Source: Nocardioides campestrisoli (lineage in GTDB: Bacteria; Actinomycetota; Actinomycetes; Propionibacteriales; Nocardioidaceae). Taken from it: a DNA stretch of 64,000 bases. The translations under genes were made by a program, and so were the position numbers. Positions 1-9,663 of the stretch are shown piece by piece. A model generated the notes under the pieces. The model did not search any database. It saw only the letters and a program-made list of their open reading frames with translations, and was not told where the DNA came from. Every line of letters starts with the position of its first letter. The stretch's first letter is position 1. The DNA lies in the NCBI RefSeq assembly GCF_013624435.2, contig NZ_CP061768.1:1332001-1396000 (forward strand). Reading direction: 5' to 3'.

Positions 1-1292
1 CCCACCGCGTGGCCGACCTCGTGGGTGAGGGCCTCGAGCATGGAGCCGGGAGTCCAGGCGTGGTCGGCCTTGAGCACCGCCCCGCCCTGCACGATCCGCC
101 ACACCTGACCCAGCGTCGCGCTGCGGGCGCGAACCCCGTGGGCGGAGCCGCCCCAGCCGATGGTGGGGCCGGTGTCGAACGGCGCCCGGGTCTGGGTGGC
201 GGTGCCGAAGCCCACGATCAGCGTCGCGTCCTTGGGGTACGCCGCGTTCGCGCCCTCGCCGTCGAACAGCGCCGTCGTGGCACCCAGGTGCTGGAAGCGC
301 AGGCCGGTGGCCAGGCTCACCTGGCGCAGCGCCTCGGTGAGGGCCTCGGCGGCACCGGGCGGGGCGGCGTCGAGGTTCGTCCGGTAGGCGATCACCTGGC
401 ACGGGTCGTAGCGCAGGGGAGTCTCGTTGAGCTCGGTCCAGTCGCGGGGGGAGCCCGGCGGTGCCCAGGTCGGGGTGATCGTCAGGCCCCAGGGGGCCGA
501 GCGGCCCTCCGAGCTGCCCCCGCCCGCCGGCACCAGGACCCGGAGCCTGGTCGAGTAGAGCCAGTCCGAGGGGGCGGCCAGGGCGAAGGAGCCGTCCGCG
601 GCCACCGGGGTGCTGGACACCTGGCGCCACCCGGTGGGCAGCTTCAGCTGGAGGCGAGCCGTGCGGCCGGCCAGGTCGGCGGCGGAGACCACGCCGGTGA
701 CCGTGACCGGCGCGCCCCACGGGGCGGTGGCGGCTGGCCACGTCGTGGTCACCGTCGTCGGCGCCTGCACCCGGACCTTGACCCGGGCCCGGGCGAGCAC
801 CCGCCCGCGCGCGCTGGCCTGCACCCGGAAGGTGCGGGTCCGCTCCTTGCCGCCCGCCCGGACCTTCACCGAGAAGGCACCCCTGCGGTTCGTGCGGTCG
901 CGACCGACCTTCTTCCAGCGCGCGCCGCGCTTCTCGGTCACCGTGACCACGCGCACGCCCGACCCGGCGCGCACGGTCCCGCGCAGGGTGAAGCGGCTAC
1001 CGGCAGCGGCCGACCGCGGGGCCTTGACCGTGATCCGGGCGCGGCGGGCAACCACCACCCCCCTGGTCGCCTTGGTCGCCCTGGTCGCGCCGGACGCCGT
1101 CGTGCTCCCTGCCGCGGGCCGGGCGGAGACCTGGTCGCTGGGGACGGGGGACGCCGAGGCGGTGGCCGGCAGCAGACCCGGCAGTGTGGCGGCTCCCGCG
1201 GAGAGCACGGTGGCAGCGGCGAGCAGGCCGGTGCGGACGGCGCGACTGGTGCGGGGCGGGTGAGGGCGACGAGGCGCGGAGTCCGGGGGCAC
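1..1292 (-). CDS. Secreted matrixin-like zinc metalloprotease, C-terminus cut by window edge
   Basis: Reading the minus strand from a GTG at 1292 gives 430 residues with no stop, running off the left edge. The N-terminus is Arg-rich and then hydrophobic (about residues 20-50), a likely signal peptide. Next come about 170 residues of beta-rich, Ig-like sequence, and a C-terminal protease domain containing LRYDPC and, at the very edge, HEVGHAVG (positions 3-23). HExxH followed by G is the metzincin zinc site; the third zinc ligand lies outside the window. Base pattern in this frame is clearly coding, while both other frames are Arg/Pro/Gly-rich shadow. It probably degrades or processes extracellular protein, but no substrate can be named. 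The exact start is uncertain. Confidence 0.75.
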   Translation of the reverse strand, partial: MPPDSAPRRPHPPRTSRAVRTGLLAAATVLSAGAATLPGLLPATASASPVPSDQVSARPAAGSTTASGATRATKATRGVVVARRARITVKAPRSAAAGSRFTLRGTVRAGSGVRVVTVTEKRGARWKKVGRDRTNRRGAFSVKVRAGGKERTRTFRVQASARGRVLARARVKVRVQAPTTVTTTWPAATAPWGAPVTVTGVVSAADLAGRTARLQLKLPTGWRQVSSTPVAADGSFALAAPSDWLYSTRLRVLVPAGGGSSEGRSAPWGLTITPTWAPPGSPRDWTELNETPLRYDPCQVIAYRTNLDAAPPGAAEALTEALRQVSLATGLRFQHLGATTALFDGEGANAAYPKDATLIVGFGTATQTRAPFDTGPTIGWGGSAHGVRARSATLGQVWRIVQGGAVLKADHAWTPGSMLEALTHEVGHAV

Positions 1293-1457
1293 GGTCCACG
1301 CTAACCCGGGAACCCCCGTGGCGTCAGGGGCGTCGCCGATCGGTCACCCGACCCGGGCGGCCTCGCCCGCGCCGCACACCGAGACCGTCGCGGTGAGGAG
1401 GGTCACGAGACGGGTCGGGCGGGTGAGACAGGAGGCGCGGCTCGACCGGCCGCGTCT

Positions 1458-1463
1458 TAGGAT
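1458..1463 (+). promoter_or_regulatory. -10 box of leaderless mec promoter
   Basis: TAGGAT followed by 7 bases and the GTG at 1471. This spacing puts the transcription start on or next to the start codon and decides the start of the following gene. There is no Shine-Dalgarno sequence. Confidence 0.5.
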
Positions 1464-1470
1464 GCGGGAC

Positions 1471-1962
1471 GTGTTGACCATCAGCCGGCAGATCCGCGAC
1501 GCCATCGTCGCCCACGCCAAGCGGGACCACCCCGACGAGGCCTGCGGGGTCGTCGCCGGCCCCGAGGGCAGCGACCGGCCCGAGCGGCTGGTGGAGATGG
1601 TCAACGCCGCCGGGAGCCCGACGTTCTACGAGTTCGACTCCACCGAGCTGCTGGCGCTCTACAAGGAGATGTGGGACAACGACGAGGAACCGGTCGTCGT
1701 CTACCACTCCCACACCGCCACCGAGGCCTACCCGAGCCGCACCGACATCGGCCTGGCCAGCGAGCCCGGCGCCCACTACGTCCTGGTGAGCACCCGCGAG
1801 CACGGGAATAACGACGGCCCGGTGGAGTTCAGGTCCTACAGGATCGTGAACGGCGAGGTGACCGAGGAAGAGGTCGTCGTCGTCGAGGGCGCCACCTCGT
1901 CCGAGGACCCGGCGCCCGACGGTCCGCCCACCCAGGCATCCACACCGAGGAGCAACGACTGA
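1471..1962 (+). CDS. mec: JAMM/MPN+ metallopeptidase (CysO-cysteine peptidase)
   Basis: 163-residue Mov34/MPN/PAD-1 protein of peptidase family M67. The JAMM zinc site is visible: Glu23 in DEACG, His79-Ser-His81, then Ser89-x-x-Asp92. In M. tuberculosis the orthologue (Rv1334) releases cysteine from the C-terminus of the sulfur carrier CysO after CysM has added it. The neighbours here, cysO (TGATG overlap, one shared base) and cysM, make the same role very likely. An ATG lies 9 bases upstream (1462) and the open frame reaches back to 1318, but the -10 box at 1458-1463 supports GTG 1471. The acidic, Ser/Thr-rich C-terminal tail is not part of the catalytic domain. Confidence 0.88.
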   Translation: MLTISRQIRDAIVAHAKRDHPDEACGVVAGPEGSDRPERLVEMVNAAGSPTFYEFDSTELLALYKEMWDNDEEPVVVYHSHTATEAYPSRTDIGLASEPGAHYVLVSTREHGNNDGPVEFRSYRIVNGEVTEEEVVVVEGATSSEDPAPDGPPTQASTPRSND

Positions 1963-2234
1963 TGGCCATCGAGGTCCGCATCCCCACCATCCTGCGTACC
2001 TACACCGGAGGCGAGAAGGCGGTGAACGGCCAGGGCGAGACGCTCAAGGCGCTCATCGACGACCTCGAGGCCAACCACCCCGGTCTCGCCGAGCGGCTGC
2101 TCGACGGCTCCGACCTGCGCCGGTTCGTCAACGTCTACGTCAACGACGAGGACGTGCGCTTCATCGGCGGCCTGGACGCTGAGCTGAACGACGGCGACCA
2201 GGTCGTGGTGCTCCCCGCCGTCGCCGGCGGCTGA
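1962..2234 (+). CDS. cysO: Sulfur-carrier protein CysO (ThiS/MoaD family)
   Basis: 90-residue ubiquitin-fold protein ending in AVAGG. The C-terminal Gly-Gly is the site that becomes a thiocarboxylate in this family. The sequence AIEVRIPTILRTYTGG and the length match mycobacterial CysO (Rv1335). The thiocarboxylate provides sulfide to CysM, which makes CysO-cysteine from O-phosphoserine; Mec then frees cysteine. This route resists oxidation and is typical of actinobacteria. Translation is coupled to mec: its ATG shares an A with the mec stop codon. The E1-like enzyme (MoeZ) that would activate CysO is not in the window. Confidence 0.93.
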   Translation: MAIEVRIPTILRTYTGGEKAVNGQGETLKALIDDLEANHPGLAERLLDGSDLRRFVNVYVNDEDVRFIGGLDAELNDGDQVVVLPAVAGG

Positions 2235-2239
2235 GCGAC

Positions 2240-3797
<1,558 letters not shown>

Positions 3798-3840
3798 CCG
3801 GCGTGTCGGTCGCCACCTGGTCCGCGGTCCGGTCGCGACC

Positions 3841-3846
3841 TACTCT
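3841..3846 (+). promoter_or_regulatory. -10 box of leaderless promoter for the DUF3152 gene
   Basis: TACTCT, six bases before the GTG at 3853. It fixes the start just ahead of a clear signal peptide and excludes the upstream open frame, which overlaps cysM. Confidence 0.45.
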
Positions 3847-3852
3847 GGGGGC

Positions 3853-4866
3853 GTGCGTGACCGGTGGACCATGGTGCTCAGGTCGGCTCTCGTGGCCGGC
3901 CTGCTGGTGCTGCCCCCGCTCGCCGCGACCTCGGCGTCCGCCCAGTCCGCGTCCGCCCAGCCCGGGGTCCACCCTGCGCTGATCGGCCTGCCCGCACCCT
4001 CGCCCAGCCCGTCGCCCAGCCCCGCTCCGGCTCCCGATCCCACCCACCGGCCGCCCGGCTCGACCGAGACGCCCGGGACCGAGCCCGGCCCGGAGACCGA
4101 CCCTGGAGCCGAGGAGCCGGGCATCGCGCCGGTGCGCAGGCCTCGGGTGCTGGGGGAGCCCCGCTGGTCACGCACCTTGCGTGCCCACCCGGGCCGCTGG
4201 ACGCCCCGGCGGGAGGAGACCCGCTACCGCTGGCTGCGCGACGGGACGCCGATCCCCGGTGCCCGGCAGCGCCGGTACCGGATCCGTCCCGAGGACGTCG
4301 GGAGCAGGCTGCGGGTGCAGGTCCGGGCGCGGCTGGCCGGAGGGTCCTGGGCGACCGCGGTCTCCCGGCCGACACCCCCGGTGCGGCACCTGGTCCCCGT
4401 ACGCCGGGTCGTGACCTACCAGGTCGAGACCCGCGGAGCCGTCAGTGGCGTCCGCGAGTTTGCCCGGCTGGCCCAGGAGACCTTCGACGACCCGCGGGGC
4501 TGGCGCAGCACCGGCGTCGAGCTGCGCCGGGTCGACCGGGGTGGGGACCTGAGCCTGGTGCTCGCCGAGCCCTCGGAGGTGCCCCGCTTCTCCAGCGTGT
4601 GCAGCGCGACCTGGAGCTGTCGGGTCGGGCGCTACGTGGTGATCAACCAGGCCCGCTGGCGGCACGCCTCCCCGGCCTGGAACGCCGCCGGGCGCAGCCT
4701 GCGCGACTACCGGCACATGGTGGTCAACCACGAGACCGGCCACTGGCTGGGCCGCGGGCACCTCTCCTGCCCGGCTCCCGGACGGCTCGCCCCGGTGATG
4801 ATGCAGCAGTCCAAGGGCCGGGCGGGGTGCCGCTTCAATCCGTGGCCTACCCCGTCGGAGCGGTGA
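3853..4866 (+). CDS. Secreted DUF3152 zinc metalloprotease-like protein
   Basis: 337 residues. Residues 1-31 form a signal peptide (basic, then LVAGLLVLPPLAA, then ASA). A Pro/Ser/Thr-rich linker (about 45-90) and a RYRWLRDG-type Ig-like repeat follow. The C-terminal DUF3152 domain contains NHETGHWLGRGH, an extended HExxHxxGxxH metzincin zinc site, followed by APVMMQQS with the Met-turn, and paired cysteines (CSATWSC). It should act outside the cell, free or wall-attached. No substrate is known for DUF3152. Its 3' end overlaps the convergent phosphatase gene by 20 bases. Confidence 0.82.
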   Translation: MRDRWTMVLRSALVAGLLVLPPLAATSASAQSASAQPGVHPALIGLPAPSPSPSPSPAPAPDPTHRPPGSTETPGTEPGPETDPGAEEPGIAPVRRPRVLGEPRWSRTLRAHPGRWTPRREETRYRWLRDGTPIPGARQRRYRIRPEDVGSRLRVQVRARLAGGSWATAVSRPTPPVRHLVPVRRVVTYQVETRGAVSGVREFARLAQETFDDPRGWRSTGVELRRVDRGGDLSLVLAEPSEVPRFSSVCSATWSCRVGRYVVINQARWRHASPAWNAAGRSLRDYRHMVVNHETGHWLGRGHLSCPAPGRLAPVMMQQSKGRAGCRFNPWPTPSER

Positions 4867-5938
4867 GCAGCAGCCGCTCGTCGGCACCGAGCACACTGCC
4901 CGGCACGGGCGGCAGGCCGAGCAGGTCCAGCGCCACGTTGGCAACCATCCCGTTGCGCACCGGCTGCCGCTCCTCGGCGTACCCGGGGCGGCCGCGTCCG
5001 GGATCCTGGTACGCCGGGTTGAGCGCGTAGAGGTCGGCTCCCGCGTCCGCGCCCGGGCCGCGGACCAGGAAGGGCACCCGGTAGTTGGCCGGCTTGTTGC
5101 GCTGCGAGTGGCCGGTGCTGCGCCCGCCCCCGTGGTCGGAGGTCAGCAGCAGGGTGGTGGCGGGGGCGCCGTCGCGGTCGATCGCACGCACCACCCGGCC
5201 CAGCCACCGGTCCACGTCGCGTACCGCGTCGAGGTAGTCGCGGCCCATGAAACCGTGGCGGTGGCCGGCGGCGTCCGGTGCGGAGAGGTGCACGAAGCGC
5301 AGGTCCCGGTCCCGGGTCCGCAGGTCGCGCAGCAGCGAGCGGACCAGCTGCTGGTTGTCCTCCCGGATCACCACCCGGTCCAGGTCCTGGCCCCAGGACC
5401 GCCGCCAGAGGCTGAACTTGGACTTGCTGGCGAACAGGGCGGTGGAGCCGCCGGCGCGGGAGACCGCGGTGAAGACCGAGTCGACCCGCTCGCCGGCGGC
5501 CCGCCGCACGGTCGCGGGGCGGGCCCGGTCGACGTTCCAGTTCACGCCGTGGCCGCCGCGCGCGGCGTCGATGCGCCGCCCGGTGACCATGCCGGTGTGG
5601 TTGGGCAGCGTCACGGTGAGCTCCACCGCGGTGCGCGCGTTCAGGGTGCCGGCCCCCTCGTCGAGGAGCCGGTGCAGCGCGGGGGTCCCGGCCCGGCCCA
5701 GCCGGGTCAGCGCGTGCGGGTTGAGGCCGTCGACCGAGACCACGAGCACCGAGTCGGTGACCGGTCCGCTGCTGGTCGTGCCGGCGGCGCACGGCTCGCC
5801 CGCCAGCGGGACCCGGGCCACGTCGGGTCCGGCGGCCCCGTGCGTGACCGGGGCGGCCGGCACCAGGGCGCAGAGGGCGCCGACGGCGACGAGCGCGAGA
5901 GTGCCGGGACCGGAGCGGGTGCGCGCGAGGAAGGTCAT
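4847..5938 (-). CDS. Secreted alkaline phosphatase/phosphodiesterase superfamily protein
   Basis: 363 residues with an N-terminal hydrophobic segment (LALVAVGALCALVPAAP), a signal peptide. The metal-site motifs of the type I phosphodiesterase/nucleotide pyrophosphatase fold are present: SVDGLNP, the nucleophile-containing LTVTLPNHTGM, APDAAGHRHG and TSDHGGG. It should hydrolyse phosphate mono- or diesters outside the membrane; the substrate is unknown. ATG 5938 was chosen because it begins the signal peptide; the frame stays open upstream to 6112, over the divergent murI promoter, and that part looks non-coding. The 3' end overlaps the DUF3152 gene. Confidence 0.82.
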   Translation of the reverse strand: MTFLARTRSGPGTLALVAVGALCALVPAAPVTHGAAGPDVARVPLAGEPCAAGTTSSGPVTDSVLVVSVDGLNPHALTRLGRAGTPALHRLLDEGAGTLNARTAVELTVTLPNHTGMVTGRRIDAARGGHGVNWNVDRARPATVRRAAGERVDSVFTAVSRAGGSTALFASKSKFSLWRRSWGQDLDRVVIREDNQQLVRSLLRDLRTRDRDLRFVHLSAPDAAGHRHGFMGRDYLDAVRDVDRWLGRVVRAIDRDGAPATTLLLTSDHGGGRSTGHSQRNKPANYRVPFLVRGPGADAGADLYALNPAYQDPGRGRPGYAEERQPVRNGMVANVALDLLGLPPVPGSVLGADERLLLTAPTG

Positions 5939-6002
5939 CTCCCTCACCGTAACCCGCGCCGCACCGCCGCGTGACCGAGATGAGCAGGGCGGCCGGGGCG
6001 AG

Positions 6003-6067
6003 CAGTGTGACCCAGTGTCACCCAGTGTGACCCAGGCGATGGGTGACGTGGGTCGCGTGTGGGTGAC
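6003..6067. repeat. Helically phased repeat array between the phosphatase gene and murI
   Basis: Three tandem 10-bp units, CAGTGTGACC, CAGTGTCACC, CAGTGTGACC (6003-6032), are followed by inverted half-copies TGGGTGAC at 6040 and 6060 with a degenerate TGGGTCGC at 6049. The GGGTGAC copies are exactly 20 bp apart. The 10-bp phasing on one face of the helix suggests a protein-binding array. It lies just upstream of the murI -10 box and in front of the divergent phosphatase gene. Confidence 0.55.
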
Positions 6068-6085
6068 CCCAGGACGGCGACCCCC

Positions 6086-6091
6086 TAGCCT
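6086..6091 (+). promoter_or_regulatory. -10 box of murI promoter
   Basis: TAGCCT, eight bases before GTG 6100, consistent with a leaderless or near-leaderless transcript. It favours GTG 6100 over TTG 6091, which lies within the box. Confidence 0.4.
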
Positions 6092-6099
6092 TGTCGCTT

Positions 6100-6921
6100 G
6101 TGTCTCTCCCACCCCCCGGACCGGTCGACGCGCCGATCGGCATCTTCGACTCAGGCTTCGGGGGACTCACCGTCGCCCGCTCCGTGATCGACCAGCTGCC
6201 GCACGAGTCGATCATCTACTTCGGCGACACGGCCCGGCAGCCCTACGGCGCCAAGCCGATCGGGGAGGTGCGCGAGTACGCGCTGGAGTGCCTCGACCAC
6301 CTGGTCACCCTGGGCGTCAAGGCGCTGGTGATCGCGTGCAACTCCGCCAGCGCCGCGATGCTGCGCGACGCCCGCGAGCGGTACGACGTGCCGGTGATCG
6401 AGGTCATCTACCCGGCCACCCGCCGAGCCGTCGCCGCCAGCAGGACCGGCCGGATCGGGGTGATCTGCACCCGGGCCACCGCCGAGTCGATGGCCTACGA
6501 GGACGCCTTCGCGGCCGCTCCGCACATCTCACTGCACACCCAGGCGTGCCCCTCGTTCGTGGACTTCGTCGAGGCCGGGATCACCGGCGGCGACGAGCTG
6601 CTCCAGGCGGCGCACGGCTACCTGGACCCGCTGGTCTCCGAGGGCGTCGACACGCTGATCCTGGGCTGCACCCACTACCCGTTGCTCACCGGGGTCATCT
6701 CCTACGTGATGGGCGGCCAGGTCACCCTGGTCAGCTCCGCGGAGGAATGTGCGAAGGACGTCTACCGGCTGCTGGCGACCAAGGGCCTGATGCGAGAGGG
6801 TGGGGAGGCGACGTACACGTTCCTCACGACGGGGACGGCCTCGGAGTTCGAGACCATCGGACGACGGTTCCTCGGCCCCGAGCTGAGGACCGCGCACCAG
6901 TTCGTGGGAGGGATGGCATGA
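6100..6921 (+). CDS. murI: Glutamate racemase
   Basis: 273 residues. [13 protein letters not shown] near the N-terminus, the first catalytic Cys in ACNSASA and the second in GCTHYP are the standard features of MurI. It interconverts L- and D-glutamate in the cytoplasm and supplies D-Glu for the peptidoglycan stem peptide. The gene order murI, MBL enzyme, rph, rdgB matches M. tuberculosis Rv1338-Rv1341, although other genes have come between them here. Its stop overlaps the next ATG (ATGA), so the two are translationally coupled. A phased repeat array sits upstream. Confidence 0.95.
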   Translation: MSLPPPGPVDAPIGIFDSGFGGLTVARSVIDQLPHESIIYFGDTARQPYGAKPIGEVREYALECLDHLVTLGVKALVIACNSASAAMLRDARERYDVPVIEVIYPATRRAVAASRTGRIGVICTRATAESMAYEDAFAAAPHISLHTQACPSFVDFVEAGITGGDELLQAAHGYLDPLVSEGVDTLILGCTHYPLLTGVISYVMGGQVTLVSSAEECAKDVYRLLATKGLMREGGEATYTFLTTGTASEFETIGRRFLGPELRTAHQFVGGMA

Positions 6922-7673
6922 GGCTCACCGTCGTCGGGTGCTCGGGGTCCTACCCCGGACCCGAGTCACCCGCGAGCTGCTACCTGCTGGAGGCCGAGCA
7001 CCAGGGCCGCACCTGGCGGGTGCTGCTGGACCTGGGCAGCGGTGCGCTGGGAGCGTTGCAGCGCCACGTGGACCCGCTCACGATCGACGCCGTGCTGCTC
7101 AGTCACCTGCACCCCGACCACTGCATGGACCTGTGCGGCTACCACGTGCTGCGCCGCTACCACCCGAAGGGCCCGCAGGAGCGGATCCCGGTCTGGGGCC
7201 CGGCCGGGACGGCCGAGCGGATGGCGCTGGCCTACGACCTGCCGCTGGAGTCCGGGATGACCGGGGAGTTCGACTTCCGCGTGTGGGGGGAGGCCTTCCG
7301 GTTCGGCCCCTTCGAGGTGCAGGCGGTGCCGGTGGTCCACCCGGTCCCGGCGTTCGCCCTGCGGGTCGCCACCCAGGGCACGGTGGTGGCCTACACGGGC
7401 GACACCGGCCCCTGCGAGGCGCTGGACCGGGTCTCGGCCGACGCCGACGTGCTGCTGGCCGAGGCGTCGTTCCAGGAGGGCGACGTCAACCCGCCGGACC
7501 TGCACCTGACGGGGCGCGAGTGCGGCGAGCTGGCCACGCGTGCCGGCGTACGGCGGCTGCTGCTCACGCACGTGCCGCCGTGGCACGACCCGGAGGTGGC
7601 GCTGCAGGAGGCCAAGGAGGTCTACTCCGGGCCGCTGGAGCTGGCGTACGCCGGCCAGGTGCTGGAGCTCTGA
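6918..7673 (+). CDS. MBL-fold phosphodiesterase/nuclease-like protein (Rv1339 family)
   Basis: 251 residues. SHLHPDH (His63, His65, Asp67, His68) is the metal-binding HxHxDH motif, with further ligands in VVHPVP, YTGDTGP and LLLTHVPPW. It belongs to the RNase Z-like branch of the metallo-beta-lactamase fold and is the positional equivalent of Rv1339, reported to be a cyclic-nucleotide phosphodiesterase. Cytoplasmic, no signal peptide. Its ATG overlaps the murI stop. Whether it cleaves cyclic nucleotides or RNA cannot be told from sequence. Confidence 0.85.
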   Translation: MRLTVVGCSGSYPGPESPASCYLLEAEHQGRTWRVLLDLGSGALGALQRHVDPLTIDAVLLSHLHPDHCMDLCGYHVLRRYHPKGPQERIPVWGPAGTAERMALAYDLPLESGMTGEFDFRVWGEAFRFGPFEVQAVPVVHPVPAFALRVATQGTVVAYTGDTGPCEALDRVSADADVLLAEASFQEGDVNPPDLHLTGRECGELATRAGVRRLLLTHVPPWHDPEVALQEAKEVYSGPLELAYAGQVLEL

Positions 7674-7705
7674 CAGCACTCACCCGCCGGCACGGAAGAG
7701 CGTGG

Positions 7706-8380
7706 TCAGGCCAGGCCCGCGTCGTGCACCAGGATGGCGATCTGCACCCGGTTGGTGACCTCGAGCTTCTCGAAGAGACGCGAGACGTGCGCCTTCACCG
7801 TGGCCACCGACAGGTGCAGCGCCCGGGCGATCTCGGCGTTGGAGAGCCCGGCGCCCACGGCCAGGGCCACGTCCTGCTCCCGGGCGGTGAGTGAGGCCAG
7901 CCGCTGCCGGGCCGCCCCGGCGCGGTCGTCGGGCGCCTGGGCGCGCACCTGGGTGACCAGCGCCCGGGTGGCGCTGGGGGAGAGCATCGCCTCGCCGTCG
8001 GCGACCCGGTGGATCGCCTCGACGATCTGCGCCGGAGGGGTGTCCTTGAGCAGGAACCCGTCGGCGCCGGCCGCCACGGCGCCGACCACGTGCTCGTCGG
8101 CGTCGAAGGTGGTCAGCACGATCACCCGCGGCGGGTCCGGGCGTGCGTGCAGGAGGGCCGTCGCCTCCAGGCCGTTGAGCACGGGCATCCGGATGTCCAT
8201 CAGCACCACGTGGGGACGCAGCCGCTCGACCAGGGCCACTCCGGCCTGGCCGTCGGCGGCCTCGCCGACCACCCGGATCCGGGACCGGCCGCCGAGCATC
8301 AGGCTCAGCGCGGAGCGCACCAGCGGGTCGTCGTCGACCACGACCACGTCGAGCGGAGTCACGTCGTCCACGGCAGCCAC
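7706..8380 (-). CDS. NarL/LuxR-type response regulator
   Basis: 224 residues: receiver domain (about 10-125) with the acidic pair DD near residue 17, phospho-acceptor Asp62 in LMDIRMP, Thr in VLTTFD and Lys in LLKDTPP; then a C-terminal LuxR helix-turn-helix (LTAREQDVALAVGAGLSNAEIARAL). It overlaps the 3' end of the histidine-kinase gene by about 22 bases and is its partner. The divergent ABC exporter operon is the likely target, through the palindrome at 9591-9606. GTG 8371 is an alternative start. Confidence 0.92.
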   Translation of the reverse strand: MAAVDDVTPLDVVVVDDDPLVRSALSLMLGGRSRIRVVGEAADGQAGVALVERLRPHVVLMDIRMPVLNGLEATALLHARPDPPRVIVLTTFDADEHVVGAVAAGADGFLLKDTPPAQIVEAIHRVADGEAMLSPSATRALVTQVRAQAPDDRAGAARQRLASLTAREQDVALAVGAGLSNAEIARALHLSVATVKAHVSRLFEKLEVTNRVQIAILVHDAGLA

Positions 8381-9531
8381 CCCTCCACGACGAAGACGTC
8401 GCCCTGGCGGCCGTGCGTGAGCCGACCTCCGCGGGCCTGGGCGCGCTCGGCGAGGCCGACCAGCCCCAGCCCCGACCCTGGCGCGGCGGGCACCGTGGCG
8501 AAGCCGAGCCGGTTGCTCAACCGCAGGCTCAGCCCCTGCTCGGGGTCTCCGGCCAGCTGGATCTCCAGACGTGCCGCGGGGGCGTGCTTGCGGGCGTTGG
8601 TGATCCCTTCCTGCACGATCCGGTAGACGGCCCGGCCCGACACCTCCGGGACGAGCGCGGGGTCCTCCACCCGGTCCTCGAGCACGACGGGGGTGCCCTC
8701 GGCGCAGGCCTCCTCGACCAGCTCCCGCACCGCGGCGTACGTCGGCAGCGGCCGGTCCGGCGCGGTGCCCTCGAGGTCGCGCAGCACCCCCAGGACGCCG
8801 CGCAGGTCGTCGAGGGCCTGGTGCGACTTCTCCCGGATCTCCGCGACGCCCGCGCGCAGGGTGTCGGCGTCGAGGTCGTCGCGGAACGCCAGCGCCCCCG
8901 ACTGCAGGGAGATCTGGGAGATCCGGTGCGCCAGCACGTCGTGCATCTCCCGGGCGATCCGGGTCCGCTCGGCCGACCGGGCCTCGCTCTCGCGCAGCGT
9001 CTGCTCGGTCTCCGCGCGCTCGGCCCGCTCACGCAGGGTGCCGATGAGCTGGCGCCGGGAGCCGAGGTACATCCCCCAGCCCATCAGCGCGACGGTGACG
9101 GCCGTGTTGAACGCGAGGTCGAGCCACCACGGGCTGCTGCCGGCGAACGGCTGCACGAGGGGGAAGGCCATCCCGGCAGCGACCATCGCCACGCTGGTCA
9201 CCGCGATCGGCACGAGCCGCAGGTGCGTCGCGAGGGAGACCGCCGACAGGGTCGCCGGGCCGGCCGCGATCCCCGAGCCGATCATCATCACCTGGGTGAG
9301 CAGCGCGACGGTCAACGGCCAGCGCCGCCGGAACAGCACGAGCACGTAGGAGGCCAGCCCCACGACGACGTCGGTCCACCACAGCGCGCGGTGGTCCTCC
9401 CACTGTCCCTCCACCACGCTGCCCCAGACCAGCAGCGAGGCGAGCAGGCACACCAGCAGGCGCCAGACCTGGTCCCAGACACCGAGCGAGGGCTGGTGGG
9501 GCTGGGAGGCGGAAGGGGCGGGCCGGGGCAC
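8359..9531 (-). CDS. Sensor histidine kinase, HisKA_3 type
   Basis: 390 residues. The N-terminal third carries four to five hydrophobic segments (for example WRLLVCLLASLLVWGSVV and MMIGSGIAAGPATLSAV). A coiled region leads to the HisKA_3 dimerisation helix with the phospho-acceptor His in REMHDVLAHRIS, followed by the HATPase domain with VQEGITNARKHAP (N box) and GSGLGLVGL (G box). Autophosphorylation and transfer to the overlapping response regulator are expected. The GTG start at 9531 is fixed by a -10 box 7 bases upstream; the open frame continues further but is antisense to the ABC gene. The signal is unknown. Confidence 0.9.
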   Translation of the reverse strand: MPRPAPSASQPHQPSLGVWDQVWRLLVCLLASLLVWGSVVEGQWEDHRALWWTDVVVGLASYVLVLFRRRWPLTVALLTQVMMIGSGIAAGPATLSAVSLATHLRLVPIAVTSVAMVAAGMAFPLVQPFAGSSPWWLDLAFNTAVTVALMGWGMYLGSRRQLIGTLRERAERAETEQTLRESEARSAERTRIAREMHDVLAHRISQISLQSGALAFRDDLDADTLRAGVAEIREKSHQALDDLRGVLGVLRDLEGTAPDRPLPTYAAVRELVEEACAEGTPVVLEDRVEDPALVPEVSGRAVYRIVQEGITNARKHAPAARLEIQLAGDPEQGLSLRLSNRLGFATVPAAPGSGLGLVGLAERAQARGGRLTHGRQGDVFVVEGWLPWTT

Positions 9532-9538
9532 GCAGCAC

Positions 9539-9544
9539 AGGCTA
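9539..9544 (-). promoter_or_regulatory. -10 box of leaderless histidine-kinase promoter
   Basis: On the minus strand TAGCCT is followed by 7 bases and GTG 9531. It decides the start of the kinase gene. Confidence 0.5.
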
Positions 9545-9590
9545 GGCGGCGGTCGCCGGCAGCGCAGGAGCCGGCCGTCGGGGCAGCACC

Positions 9591-9606
9591 CCCTACTTAG
9601 GTAGGG
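9591..9606. promoter_or_regulatory. Palindromic operator in the divergent kinase/ABC promoter region
   Basis: CCCTAC-TTAG-GTAGGG, 6-bp perfect arms around a 4-bp centre. It lies 58 bp before the ABC gene and about 60 bp before the kinase start. The natural candidate binder is the response regulator encoded alongside. Confidence 0.5.
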
Positions 9607-9663
9607 CCGCGACGCGACCCGGGGAGGGCGAAATTCGGTGGACGCCTGAGGCAGGCTGTTCCC

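Noticed and set aside
9..1304. Long plus-strand open frames at the left end
   Set aside because: They are antisense to the metalloprotease frame, which has HEVGH and a signal peptide; the plus frames are low-complexity Gly/Arg/Ala sequence.
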